64,000 nucleotides of DNA from [Mycobacterium] nativiensis (GTDB lineage Bacteria; Actinomycetota; Actinomycetes; Mycobacteriales; Mycobacteriaceae), in contig NZ_CP083986.1 in NCBI RefSeq assembly GCF_020172685.1, forward strand, positions 3,805,168-3,869,167. Reading direction: 5' to 3'. Positions 8,567-17,522 of the stretch are shown here, in pieces. The notes below the pieces were generated by a model, which was not told the DNA's origin, searched no databases, and saw only the letters and a list, made by a program, of their open reading frames with translations. The position numbers and the translations under genes are program-made. Numbering within the stretch: the stretch's first letter is position 1; every line of letters begins with the position of its first letter.

Positions 8567-9474
8567 CCCCCGATCGGCTCACGCAGCGGAGTGCCGCTGA
8601 ATTTCTCCGGGTTGGCGATGTCCCAGATCGCCACGACGCGGCCATCGCGCACCGTCATCGCGGTGACACGCGGCAGCAGCTCGGCGAATCCCTCTGCACC
8701 GGGCGCCCCGGGTGTGTAGGTGCCGAGTTCGCCGTTGACCAGCGCCAGCTGTTGGGCACCTGCCAGGGTCGGGCCGTAGCGTCGCGCCAGACCGAACAGG
8801 AACCGGGCCACCTTGTCCGCGCCGTGGATGACCCGCGCGGCGGTCGGAGCCCGGCGGTTGGAGTCCCCGGTGAACGTCACGTCGGGGTGCAGCAATGACA
8901 CCACCGCATCCAGATCACCGGCCGCCATGGCCGCCATCAGGATGCCGACCACCTCGGCGTGCCCCGGATCGGGTTGCGGCGGCGGATCCGCCGCGACGGC
9001 CTTACGCGCTCGCGACGCCAGCTGGCGGGCCGCGGCAGCAGTGGTGCCCAGCGTGGCGGCCACGTCGTCGAACGGCACCGCGAACCCGTCGTGCAGCACG
9101 AACGCCACCCGCTGATCCGGATTGAGCCGCTCGAGCACCACCATCGCGGCAAACCGGGCGTCCTCGCCGGCCACCACCGCAGACAGCGGATCATCGTCGC
9201 CGAACCGGGTCACCACCGGCTCCGGCAGCCATTCGCCGACGTACGACTCGCGCCGGCGCGACGCGGACCGCAGCCGGTCCAGCCCGAGCCGGCTCACCAC
9301 CGTCGTCAACCAGGCCCTGGGGTCGGCGATGTGATCACGCTCGGTGGCGGCGTAGCGCAGCCAGGCGTCCTGCACGATGTCCTCGGCGTCGGCGAACATG
9401 CCGGTAAGCCGGTAGGCCACCGCCAGCAGGTGCGGCCGCAATGCCTCGAAGTCGTCCACCTGGGCCGTCATCAC
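8563..9474 (-). CDS. sigJ: ECF41-type RNA polymerase sigma factor
   Basis: 303 residues: sigma-2 region (LAVAYRLTGMFADAEDIVQDAWLRY), sigma-4 region (LNPDQRVAFVLHDGFAVPFDDVAATLG) and a C-terminal SnoaL-like domain of about 120 residues. The C-terminal domain keeps ECF41 landmarks: NPEKF near the end (NPDKL in the group) and a HGADKV stretch at the place of DGGGKV. In ECF41 this domain modulates activity and no anti-sigma factor is needed. Position near dacB1-sugI-nagA matches M. tuberculosis sigJ (Rv3328c). Followed by a coupled PPOX gene. Confidence 0.9.
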   Translation of the reverse strand: MMTAQVDDFEALRPHLLAVAYRLTGMFADAEDIVQDAWLRYAATERDHIADPRAWLTTVVSRLGLDRLRSASRRRESYVGEWLPEPVVTRFGDDDPLSAVVAGEDARFAAMVVLERLNPDQRVAFVLHDGFAVPFDDVAATLGTTAAAARQLASRARKAVAADPPPQPDPGHAEVVGILMAAMAAGDLDAVVSLLHPDVTFTGDSNRRAPTAARVIHGADKVARFLFGLARRYGPTLAGAQQLALVNGELGTYTPGAPGAEGFAELLPRVTAMTVRDGRVVAIWDIANPEKFSGTPLREPIGG

Positions 9475-9497
9475 ACCAGACTAGGCGCGGGGATTGC

Positions 9498-9935
9498 TCA
9501 GCGCGGTGCGTCGGCTCCGGGCCGCAGGCCCACCAGCGCGATGACGCACACCGCCAGCATCGCCACGCTCAGGCTGTACAGGCCGGCGTCGACGAGGTTC
9601 TCCTGCCACGCCGCGGCGTGGTGGCCGGCGCCCGCGATCGGAGTCATGCGACCGGTGCCGAAGATCGCCGCCGCCAGGGTGCTGGCCCAGTTCACGTACG
9701 TGCCGTAGAGCGCCAGCCAGAACAGGGCGGTCAGCCAGCGCGCCGAGAGCCGCAGTCGGCCCCACACCAGACCGAGCGCCAACAGGAACAGTCCGTTCAT
9801 CACGCCTTCGAGGTGCGAGGACAGCCCCATCCGGGGATTGTTCATCAGCCCGGTGGTCAGGCCGGTGAGCAGGCCCAGCAGGAACAGGAAGATGCCGTGC
9901 CACAACAGAGCTCGGCCTTTGTCGGCACCCATCAT
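9498..9935 (-). CDS. four-helix membrane protein, hydroxylaminobenzene-mutase-like
   Basis: 145 residues with four hydrophobic segments. The first half (FLFLLGLLTGLTTGLMNNPRMGLSSHLEGVMNGLFL) resembles the (hydroxyamino)benzene mutase HabA/HabB family, which rearranges phenylhydroxylamine to aminophenol. The catalytic assignment rests on this resemblance only. 23 bases upstream of sigJ on the same strand, so probably co-transcribed with it. Confidence 0.6.
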   Translation of the reverse strand: MMGADKGRALLWHGIFLFLLGLLTGLTTGLMNNPRMGLSSHLEGVMNGLFLLALGLVWGRLRLSARWLTALFWLALYGTYVNWASTLAAAIFGTGRMTPIAGAGHHAAAWQENLVDAGLYSLSVAMLAVCVIALVGLRPGADAPR

Positions 9936-10015
9936 CGGCCGAGAGTAGACCCCGGCAACGCCGCGGGACGGCCGAACGCGGCAATCGGCGCGGCCGCGGC
10001 CTTAAAGTCGCCAAC

Positions 10016-11008
10016 ATGAGCCGCAAGCCGCGCATCGACCCTGTCCGCTGGCAGCCTCCGCCGTCGCGGCCGCTGCCGCCACCCGATCCCACCCCCGAAC
10101 TGACCGTCGTCGAGATCCCCGGCACCGCTCCAGAAGACGTCGTCGTCGACGCCGACGGCACCATCTGGACCGGAGTCGAGGACGGGCGGATCATCGCGGT
10201 CGGTGCCGACGAAGCGCCCCGAGTCATGACCGACACCGGTGGGCGCCCGCTGGGGCTGGCCTTCACCCGCGATCACCGGCTGCTGATCTGTGACAGCCAC
10301 CGCGGGCTGCTGCGCTTCGACCCGGTAACCGGGCAGCTGGAGACCCTGGTCGACGAGGTGGCCGGGCGGGCGCTGACGTTCTGCTCCAATGCTGTCGAAT
10401 CTTCCGACGGCACAATCTATTTCACCGAGTCCACCGACCGGTTCCGGTATGAGCATTACAAGGCCTCGGTGATCGAGGCCCGCGGCAGCGGGTCGCTGAT
10501 GCGGCGTGATCCCGACGGCACGGTGAGCGTGCTGGTCACCGGCCTGCACTTCGCCAACGGCGTGACGCTGACCGCCGACGAATCGGCGGTGGTGTTCGCC
10601 GAGAGCACCGGGCGCCGATTGTCCAAGTACTGGCTGACCGGGCCCCGGCGCGGCTCCATCACCCCACTGGTGACCGAACTGCCCGGCCATCCCGACAACA
10701 TCTCCACCGGGCGCGACGGCCGGATCTGGGTGGCGATGGTGTCCGATCGCAACGCGCTGTCGGACTGGCTGAGCCCGCGCGCGCCGGTGTTGCGCACGCT
10801 GCTGTGGCGACTGCTGCCGTATCGCTGGCTGCCGGACGTGAACTCGGGGGCATGGGTGGTCGCCTTCGACGCCGACGACGGGCGGGTGCTGAGCCAGTTC
10901 CGCAGCCATGATCCGAGGTTCGGCCTGGCCACCGGCGTGGTCGAGACCGGCGACCGGCTGTGGCTGGGCCGCATCGGCGGGCCCGGCCTGGCGTACTTCC
11001 CGTTGTAA
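10016..11008 (+). CDS. SMP-30/gluconolactonase/strictosidine-synthase-like beta-propeller protein
   Basis: 330 residues. A proline-rich N-terminus (about 30 residues) precedes repeated propeller blades such as PEDVVVDADGTIWTGVEDGRI. The strictosidine-synthase-type segment LHFANGVTLTADESAVVFAEST is clear. No signal peptide is evident. Members are lactonases or hydrolases with varied substrates and none can be assigned. The stop codon lies in the first copy of an 18-bp tandem duplication. Confidence 0.82.
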   Translation: MSRKPRIDPVRWQPPPSRPLPPPDPTPELTVVEIPGTAPEDVVVDADGTIWTGVEDGRIIAVGADEAPRVMTDTGGRPLGLAFTRDHRLLICDSHRGLLRFDPVTGQLETLVDEVAGRALTFCSNAVESSDGTIYFTESTDRFRYEHYKASVIEARGSGSLMRRDPDGTVSVLVTGLHFANGVTLTADESAVVFAESTGRRLSKYWLTGPRRGSITPLVTELPGHPDNISTGRDGRIWVAMVSDRNALSDWLSPRAPVLRTLLWRLLPYRWLPDVNSGAWVVAFDADDGRVLSQFRSHDPRFGLATGVVETGDRLWLGRIGGPGLAYFPL

Positions 11009-11031
11009 CCCCGCTTCCCGTTGTAACCCCG
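10996..11031 (+). repeat. perfect 18-bp tandem duplication across a stop codon
   Basis: Two identical 18-base units (10996-11013 and 11014-11031) start with CTTCCCGTTG. The first contains the last codons and TAA of the SMP-30-like gene; the second repeats them in the 3' flank. Read directly from the sequence; likely a replication-slippage product with no coding effect. Confidence 0.9.
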
Positions 11032-11115
11032 CCGAGCGGGGACGTAACTTGCGTATCACCAGCCACAGCGTGGCTCCCGGGTTTCGCGGCGCCGTTCGCC
11101 TAACCTGCACACACG

Positions 11116-12339
11116 ATGACTTTTGCGCGCTCGGTGTCAGCCCTGGTGGCGGTGGGTTTTCTCGTGGCCTCCGCTCCCCTGGCGGCCGCTGATCCCACCC
11201 CGGGGCGGGGTGCCGGGCCGGTCAACTGCCCCTACAAGGTCAGCACCCCGCCGGCGGTGGACGCCTCGGAGGTCCCGCTGGCCGGAGATCCGCCGCTGCC
11301 GCTGCCGGTCCCGGCCACTCCGGTCGGCGGTCAGGCGCTGAGCGGCTGCGGGATCGTCGCCGCACCCGACACCCCGCCGGTGCCCGGTGAGATCTCCGCC
11401 GAGGCGTGGCTGGTGGCCGACCTGGACAGCGGCGCGGTGATCGCCGCCCGCGACCCGCACGGCCGGCATCGGCCCGCCAGCGTCATCAAGGTGCTGACCG
11501 CGATGACGTCGCTGAACGAGCTGGACCCGAACAGGGTCGTCGTCGGCACCCAGGAGGACGCCAACGCCGAAGGCACCCGGGTCGGTGTCGGCCCCGGCGG
11601 CAACTTCACCGTCAACCAGCTGCTGCACGGGCTGCTGATGGGATCGGGCAACGACGCCGCCCACGCCCTGGCCGCCCAGCTGGGCGGCATGCCGGTCGCG
11701 CTGGAGAAGATCAACACGCTGGCCGCCAAACTCGGCGGCTACGACACCCGCGCCGCCACCCCGTCCGGGCTGGACGGGCCGGGTATGAGCACCTCGGCCT
11801 ACGACATCGGGCTGTTCTACCGCTACGCCTGGAACAACCCGGCCTTCGCCAATATCGTCGCCACCCGCACCTTCGACTTCCCCGGCTACGGCGACGTACC
11901 CGGTTACGCCCTGGAGAACGACAACCAGCTGCTCTACAACTACCCGGGCGCCCTGGGCGGAAAGACCGGCTACACCGATGACGCCGGGCAGACGTTCGTC
12001 GGCGCGGCCAACCGGGACGGACGGCGGCTGGTTGCGGTGCTGCTGCACGGCACCCGGCAGCCGATCGCGCCCTGGCAGCAGGCCGCCCAACTGCTCGACT
12101 ACGGCTTCGCCACCCCGCCCGGCACCCGGGTCGGCACCCTGATCGAGCCCGACCCGGCACTGGTGGCGCCCCGCGCCCCGGCCGAGGGAGCGAACCCCCA
12201 GGCCCTGGCCCTGGCCCCGGCCGACGACACGGTGCCGGTGCGCGTCGGGGTGGGCATCTTCGGCACCATCATCGTGTTCGCACTCATCATGGGCGCTCGG
12301 GCGGTGAATCGCCGGCCCGGCGTAGGGTCGGCCTGGTGA
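11116..12339 (+). CDS. dacB1: D-alanyl-D-alanine carboxypeptidase (PBP, S11 family)
   Basis: 407 residues. Signal peptide [25 protein letters not shown], then the penicilloyl-serine transferase motifs in order: SVIK (SxxK), SGN (SxN) and KTG in [13 protein letters not shown]-terminal transmembrane helix (about 376-395) is followed by a basic tail. Removes the terminal D-Ala of peptidoglycan pentapeptides at the outer face of the membrane. Position between sigJ and sugI-nagA matches Rv3330. Overlaps the next gene by four bases. Confidence 0.93.
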   Translation: MTFARSVSALVAVGFLVASAPLAAADPTPGRGAGPVNCPYKVSTPPAVDASEVPLAGDPPLPLPVPATPVGGQALSGCGIVAAPDTPPVPGEISAEAWLVADLDSGAVIAARDPHGRHRPASVIKVLTAMTSLNELDPNRVVVGTQEDANAEGTRVGVGPGGNFTVNQLLHGLLMGSGNDAAHALAAQLGGMPVALEKINTLAAKLGGYDTRAATPSGLDGPGMSTSAYDIGLFYRYAWNNPAFANIVATRTFDFPGYGDVPGYALENDNQLLYNYPGALGGKTGYTDDAGQTFVGAANRDGRRLVAVLLHGTRQPIAPWQQAAQLLDYGFATPPGTRVGTLIEPDPALVAPRAPAEGANPQALALAPADDTVPVRVGVGIFGTIIVFALIMGARAVNRRPGVGSAW

Positions 12340-12722
12340 TCAACGCTCTGCGAGCATTCGGCTGGCTCACCGGCCTGCTGCTGATCGGGCTGGGGATCAG
12401 CCGGATGGCGTTCGCCCTGGACTCCATTCCGGACGGCCAAGACGTCAACGCGACCGTGGACAGCGAGACCCGGGCGGCCGGCGCCCTGTTGATCGGCTTC
12501 GGAGTCGGCTACCTCGAGGCGTTTCGTCGCTCGCCCATTCCGGCCGGGGCGGTGCGCCTGCTGGCCGGCACCATGGCGCTGCTCGGGGTGTCCCGGCTGA
12601 TCTCGATGACCAACGCCGGGATGCCACACCCGGCCTTCACCGCGGCCTGCGCCGTGGAGTTCGCCGCGGCCGGGTTGACCTATTGGTATGCGACCCTGGC
12701 CGACCGCCCGCTGCCGCAGTGA
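12336..12722 (+). CDS. DUF4345-like small membrane protein
   Basis: 128 residues with about four hydrophobic segments. The ending [11 protein letters not shown] and the arrangement [17 protein letters not shown] ... [20 protein letters not shown] fit DUF4345-type proteins of unknown function. GTG start overlaps the dacB1 stop, so it is translated from the dacB1 transcript. Its end lies only four bases from the convergent alcohol dehydrogenase gene. Confidence 0.7.
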   Translation: MINALRAFGWLTGLLLIGLGISRMAFALDSIPDGQDVNATVDSETRAAGALLIGFGVGYLEAFRRSPIPAGAVRLLAGTMALLGVSRLISMTNAGMPHPAFTAACAVEFAAAGLTYWYATLADRPLPQ

Positions 12723-12726
12723 ACCA

Positions 12727-13842
12727 TCACGCTCCGGCGTGCACCACGATTCCGCGAATGTTCTTGCCGTCCCGCAGATCCTGATAGCCCTGATTGACGT
12801 CCTCAAGACGGTATCGGGTGGTCACCAGCTCGTCGAGCCGAAGCTGACCGGCGTCGTAGAGCCGCAGCAGTCGCACGATGTCGTACTGCGGGTTCGCCGA
12901 GCCGAACAGCGATCCCTTGATGGTCTTCTCCATCAGCGTCAGCATCATGCCGGAGACATGCACGGTCAGCTTCTCCGGGCTGGCCAGGCCGACCACGATC
13001 ACGGTCCCGCCCTTGCCGACGATGTCGAACGCCGCCGAGATGACCTCCTCCTCGACGGTACCGACGGTGATGATCGCCTGGTCGGCGCCCTGCCCCCAGG
13101 ACAACTCGTAGACCTTCTCGGCCGCTTCGCTCGCGGATGAGAACGCTTGGGTGGCACCGAATTTCAGCGCGGTCTCGCGTTTGAACTCCACCGGGTCGAC
13201 CACAACGACGTACTTGGCGCCCGAGTGCAGCGCGCCCTGCACAGCATTGATCCCGATACCGCCGACGCCGTAGATCACCGCGATGTCCCCTGGCCGGACG
13301 TTGCCGGCGTAGGTGGCCGCACCCCAGCCGGTGGGCACTCCGCAGCCCACCAGCACCGCGGTCTCCAGTGGCATCCAGTCGTCGATTTTGACCACCGAAT
13401 GTTCGGAGATGACGGCGCGCTCGGAGAACGTGCCCAGCATGCACATGGCACCGAATTCCTTGCCGGCGCCGCGGAATCGGAAGGTTCCGTCCGGCATGCA
13501 CCCGTCCAGGATGGTGGCGCCCATGTCGCACAGGCTCTGGCGACCGGTGGCACAGTAGCGGCATGAGCCACAGCTGGGGATGAACGAGCACACCACGTGA
13601 TCCCCCGGGGCGACCTTCGTCACCCCGGGACCGACGTCCTCGATGATCCCCGCGCCCTCGTGCCCGCCGACGATCGGATACCGCGGCGGCAGATCACCAT
13701 CGGTCAGGTGCAGATCCGAATGACACAGTCCGGCAGCCACATACCGGATCAAAACCTCCCCGGGGCCGGGGCCGTCGAGATCAAGTTCCATGATCTCGAA
13801 CGGCTTGCCCGGCTCCAGCAGCACTGCCGCAGTGGTTTTCAC
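12727..13842 (-). CDS. NDMA-type zinc alcohol dehydrogenase
   Basis: 371 residues, zinc-dependent MDR family. Catalytic zinc ligands are in AAGLCHSDLH and GGHEGAGI. Structural zinc cysteines lie in CGSCRYCATGRQSLC, and the nucleotide-binding motif is YGVGGIGINAVQGA. The sequence is characteristic of mycobacterial NDMA-dependent alcohol dehydrogenases (AdhD/Rv3086 type), which hold NAD(H) tightly; the dye dependence is family knowledge. Overlaps the upstream secreted-protein gene (ATGA), with a Baeyer-Villiger monooxygenase gene further upstream. Confidence 0.9.
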   Translation of the reverse strand: MKTTAAVLLEPGKPFEIMELDLDGPGPGEVLIRYVAAGLCHSDLHLTDGDLPPRYPIVGGHEGAGIIEDVGPGVTKVAPGDHVVCSFIPSCGSCRYCATGRQSLCDMGATILDGCMPDGTFRFRGAGKEFGAMCMLGTFSERAVISEHSVVKIDDWMPLETAVLVGCGVPTGWGAATYAGNVRPGDIAVIYGVGGIGINAVQGALHSGAKYVVVVDPVEFKRETALKFGATQAFSSASEAAEKVYELSWGQGADQAIITVGTVEEEVISAAFDIVGKGGTVIVVGLASPEKLTVHVSGMMLTLMEKTIKGSLFGSANPQYDIVRLLRLYDAGQLRLDELVTTRYRLEDVNQGYQDLRDGKNIRGIVVHAGA

Positions 13843-15809
13843 AGCGCCGAACCGCCCAGCGCCTGCGCCAGCGTGTCATTGAGCTCGGACAGCTGCGCCC
13901 ACAGGGTATTGGTCAGTTCCGTGCCGTCGGTCGCGTTCAACAGCGCCACCGACAGGTCGTCGCGCGCGTTGAGGAGGCCGGCGGAGATGCTGGTGGCCGG
14001 GTCGAACAGCGCGTCGTTGAGGATCGTGCCGAACGAGTTGAAGCTGGCCAACAGGTTCGACGAGTCCGACCAGTAGTCGGAAGTCTGCATCGCCGCGAAG
14101 GTCTGCTCGGTGAAGTGCTGCAGCTGCAGCCCGGCCAGCACGCTCGGCAACTCTACGTCCTTGATCGCCAGCGGCAGGTTGTTCAGCAGTGCGTTGAAGC
14201 TGCCTTCGGGGTGGGCCAGCATGTTGTTGAACACGCCTGCCCAGTTGGGCCCGAGCTCCGCCGACGTCATCCGGTCGAGGATCGAAGGCACCGAGTCCTG
14301 GCCGCCGAACAGCTTGTCGAACGTGTCATCGCCGATGGCGGCCTTGATCTGGCCGATCTGCAGGTTGTCCCACAGCCAGTTGATGTTCGACGACTGGTGG
14401 AAGGAGTAGCCGTACTCGAGCAGCCGCTCCTGGGCCAGCGCCGCGTACTCCTGCGGGGTGACCGTCGGCATGTCTGCCGGCAGGTAGTCCTTGACGTCGG
14501 AGATCGGCACCACGGTGGTCTCGATGTTGGGGTTGGTGATCGTTCCGGTCACGTCCTGCCAGCGCAGGATGACACCGCCGTTGGTCAGGTCGCCGATGTT
14601 CACCCAGTTCGCGTAGCCCGGGTTCTCGCTGCTGAGGATGTAGTAGGTGTAGCCGTCATTGCCCTGGAAGATCTGGGTGTTGTTCAGGCTGCCGGTCGCG
14701 CTGGCGAAATCGTCGTTCTGTCCCCACTCGTTGGTGAGTTGCAGGCCGTGGTAAGCGGACTCGAGCTCGGGCACCTTGAGCACCAGTGCCTGACCGGGCT
14801 CCAGCGCGAAGTTGCCCAGGCTGGTGACCTGACCCGGCAGGGTCAGGCCCGGGACGTTGGCGGCGGTGTCGCCGAGCTTGCTGAACTCGTTCGGGTCGTT
14901 CAGCAGCGGGTACTGGATCTGGTGGTAGTAGGTGTCGGACATGTTCGCCAGCGGCAGCACCTTGCCGGTGATGCCCAGGATGGTGCCGATCTGGTCGTCG
15001 TTGAGCCACGGAACACTCATCGCCGCACCGTCTTTGACGATGTGGACGTCGTTGTGGATCTGGCCCCAGTCACCGACCGTGTCGCGAACCAGCAGCGAGG
15101 TCGCGCCGGCGCTGCTGAACCAGTTGGCCCCGTTGCCCGGGTCGGTGGCGCTGACGACGATCGTGTAGCTGCCGTCCGCATTGGGGGTCGCGTCGGCGAA
15201 GCTGAAGCTCTCCATCGGGGCGAAGTTCGAATTCACGACGCTGCCCGAGTAGGTGGCCAGCCCGCCGCCGATGGAACCGTCACCGGGGTGCACCGTGATG
15301 GTGTAACTCCCGTTCGGGTCCAGCGGCATCAGACCGTACTGGTTGTCCGGGTTCCCGTAGATCAGGTACGACTGCGGGTCGGCGGCCGAGGCGTTCCACA
15401 TGAAGGGAGCCGCCAGGTAGGCAGAGCCATTGAGGACGGGCAGGTCACCCAGACCGGGGAACTTGAGCATGCCGGTGTTGTACTGGGCCAGCAGCAGCGC
15501 CAGGGTGGTCGACGACATGTTCTGGATGTACTGCGGCAGCATGCCGTCCGATGCCCCGTGATTGATGAAGTCGAACAGCGGGTTGTTGGCGTCGAAGTCC
15601 GCGATGCTGGCCTGCGCCTGCTCCAGTGCGGCGACCGCGCCCTGCAGCGCGGCGGCCTCGGCGGCCGCGTGCGGCGCCGTCAGCGCCATGGCCAGCCCAC
15701 CGGCGGCCATACTGCCCGCCACGCCGGCGACGCGAACCAGCCGGCGGGAACGGTGACGGCGTTCCTCACGGGTGACGGTGGAACGGTTGGTGAGTGCGAC
15801 GTGTGCCAT
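13839..15809 (-). CDS. secreted DUF1214-like protein of unknown function
   Basis: 656 residues with a twin-arginine-like signal region (RSRRLVRVAGVAGSMAAGG, ending near AHAAAEA). The middle part contains IYGNPDNQYGLMPLDPNGSY, DGSYTIVVSATDPGNGANW and GATSLLVRDTVGDW, a pattern seen in DUF1214/DUF1254-type proteins. The C-terminal 200 residues are unassigned and rich in Asn, Leu and Ser. I do not know a catalytic function. It lies between a monooxygenase and an alcohol dehydrogenase, suggesting an extracytoplasmic part in the same pathway. Confidence 0.8.
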   Translation of the reverse strand: MAHVALTNRSTVTREERRHRSRRLVRVAGVAGSMAAGGLAMALTAPHAAAEAAALQGAVAALEQAQASIADFDANNPLFDFINHGASDGMLPQYIQNMSSTTLALLLAQYNTGMLKFPGLGDLPVLNGSAYLAAPFMWNASAADPQSYLIYGNPDNQYGLMPLDPNGSYTITVHPGDGSIGGGLATYSGSVVNSNFAPMESFSFADATPNADGSYTIVVSATDPGNGANWFSSAGATSLLVRDTVGDWGQIHNDVHIVKDGAAMSVPWLNDDQIGTILGITGKVLPLANMSDTYYHQIQYPLLNDPNEFSKLGDTAANVPGLTLPGQVTSLGNFALEPGQALVLKVPELESAYHGLQLTNEWGQNDDFASATGSLNNTQIFQGNDGYTYYILSSENPGYANWVNIGDLTNGGVILRWQDVTGTITNPNIETTVVPISDVKDYLPADMPTVTPQEYAALAQERLLEYGYSFHQSSNINWLWDNLQIGQIKAAIGDDTFDKLFGGQDSVPSILDRMTSAELGPNWAGVFNNMLAHPEGSFNALLNNLPLAIKDVELPSVLAGLQLQHFTEQTFAAMQTSDYWSDSSNLLASFNSFGTILNDALFDPATSISAGLLNARDDLSVALLNATDGTELTNTLWAQLSELNDTLAQALGGSAL

Positions 15810-15891
15810 GAGACTTTCTCCAGGGGGTATGAAGGGGATTTGAAAGGTTTGATCTGACTTGGCGTTTGGGGTCTGTGATGTGGCGATACGG

Positions 15892-17403
15892 CTACCCCGA
15901 CACGGATTTCTGCACGGCCGGCCTGGAAGCGCTGAATTGCAGCGCGCTGTCTTCGACCGGCCCCGTGCGTAGCCGTTCGACGTCTTTCTCGTAGGCCATG
16001 TCGGCCGTCCACGGCCCGGTTGTGCCGGCGCGCGGGAATTGCGCGACGCCCCGCCGCACGTAGCCCGAGCCCAGGTCGAGCAGCGGCACCCGCCGCATGC
16101 CCGCGTCGTCCAGAACCGGTTCGACGGCCTGGTGACCGTGGGCGTCCATGTGGTCGAGCAACCGGCAGAAGTGCTCGCAGACCAGGTCGACCTTGAGGGT
16201 CCAGGAGATATTGGTGTAGCCGAAGGCGAACACCAGGTTGGGCACCCCGGACAGCATCATCGACTTGTAGACCGTGGTCTCCGGTGGATTCACCGGCTGA
16301 CCGTCGACCGTCAGCGTGATCTTGCCGAAGGCCGACATGGCCAGCCCGGTGGCGGTCACGACGAGGTCGGCGGCCAGCTCCTGACCCGAGGCCAGCCGGA
16401 TGCCGGTCGCGGTGAACTTCTCGATCACATCGGTGACCACACTGGCCCGCCCGGTCGAGATCGCTTTGAACAGATCACCGTCGGGGACCATGCACAGTCG
16501 CTGGTCCCACGGGTCGTAGCGCGGGGTGAAGTGGGTGTCGACATCGAAGTCCTTGGGCAGCTGGCGGCGCACATTGGCGATCAGCAGCCGGCGCATCAGC
16601 TCCGGGGCGCGCTTGCAGGCCTTGAAGATTCCACGGTTGAGCAAGATGTTCTTGCGCCGGATGATCGGATTGGCGCGCTGCGGCCCGAGCACCCTGTTCA
16701 AGATGTTGGCGATCGGGTCCTCGGCCGGGATGGAGAACACATAGCTGGGCGAGCGCTGCAGCATGGTGATGTGTTCCGCGCGGTCGGCCATCGCCGGGAT
16801 CAGCGTGACCGCCGTTGCGCCGCTGCCGATCACGACCACCCGCTTGCCGGTGTAGTCCAGATCCGCCGGCCACTGCTGTGGGTGGACCAGCTGCCCGCCG
16901 AACTCTTCAAGCCCGGCGAATTCGGGCGTGAAGCCCGCGTCGTAGTCGTAGTAGCCGGTGCCCAGGAACAGGAATCGTGCGGTGAACCGCGCTGTCGCAC
17001 CGCTGCCGGCGTGCCGGGCGGTGACGATCCAGCGGCCCAGTTCCCGGGAGAAGTCCGCGGCCAGCACCCGGTAGCCGAAGCGGATGTGGTCGGCCAGTCC
17101 GTTGTCGGCCACGACCTGCCGCAGGTAGTCCATGATGATGTGCCCGTCGGCGATCGCCTTGCGGTGCGTCCAGGGCGCGAAGCCGAAGCCGAAGGTCGCC
17201 ATGTCCGAGTCGGAGCGAATCCCGGGGTAGCGGAACAGATCCCAGGTGCCACCGATGGAGTCCCGGCCGTCCAGCACCGCGAACGAGGTACCCGGCCGGC
17301 GGGTCTTGAGGTGGTAGGCCGCGCCGATCCCGGAGATGCCGGCGCCGACGACAAGGACATCGAAGTCCGCGGTCTGCGTCTGGCTGGCGGTCGTGATTGT
17401 CAC
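15892..17403 (-). CDS. EthA-like FAD monooxygenase (Baeyer-Villiger type)
   Basis: 503 residues. FAD motif VVGAGISGIGAA at the N-terminus, NADPH motif VVVIGSGATAVTL, and between them the Baeyer-Villiger fingerprint FGGQLVHPQQWP (FxGxxxHxxxWP). Converts ketones to esters or oxidises thioethers. The sequence is close in style to EthA but the divergent regulator here is PucR-type rather than the TetR-type EthR, so it is a paralogue rather than EthA itself. Probable first gene of an operon with the secreted protein (82-bp gap) and the alcohol dehydrogenase. Confidence 0.92.
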   Translation of the reverse strand: MTITTASQTQTADFDVLVVGAGISGIGAAYHLKTRRPGTSFAVLDGRDSIGGTWDLFRYPGIRSDSDMATFGFGFAPWTHRKAIADGHIIMDYLRQVVADNGLADHIRFGYRVLAADFSRELGRWIVTARHAGSGATARFTARFLFLGTGYYDYDAGFTPEFAGLEEFGGQLVHPQQWPADLDYTGKRVVVIGSGATAVTLIPAMADRAEHITMLQRSPSYVFSIPAEDPIANILNRVLGPQRANPIIRRKNILLNRGIFKACKRAPELMRRLLIANVRRQLPKDFDVDTHFTPRYDPWDQRLCMVPDGDLFKAISTGRASVVTDVIEKFTATGIRLASGQELAADLVVTATGLAMSAFGKITLTVDGQPVNPPETTVYKSMMLSGVPNLVFAFGYTNISWTLKVDLVCEHFCRLLDHMDAHGHQAVEPVLDDAGMRRVPLLDLGSGYVRRGVAQFPRAGTTGPWTADMAYEKDVERLRTGPVEDSALQFSASRPAVQKSVSG

Positions 17404-17522
17404 GCATATCTCCTCTGAGCACCGGGTGTGGCGTGGTTCACGTTAAAGTCGCAACGGCCGAGTGCGGTATGTTCGCCCGCTCAGATCTTTCGTGGATATG
17501 TGTGCGATGGCACACTCAACGC
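17404..17522. promoter_or_regulatory. divergent promoter region, monooxygenase / PucR regulator
   Basis: 119 bp between two divergent start codons, so both promoters and any PucR-type operator should lie here. A short AGGAG-type site (GAGGAGAT read towards the monooxygenase) is just upstream of its ATG. No clear palindrome was recognised. Confidence 0.4.

Noticed and set aside
14115-15857. Long plus-strand reading frame of 580 codons
   Set aside because: It is antisense to the secreted DUF1214-like gene; composition is that of a GC-rich shadow frame with no domain similarity. The same applies to the long frames opposite sdhA, deoA and the ATPase gene.
15892-17403. EthA itself with an EthR operator
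   Set aside because: The divergent regulator is PucR-type and no EthR (TetR) gene is adjacent; it is better called an EthA-like paralogue.
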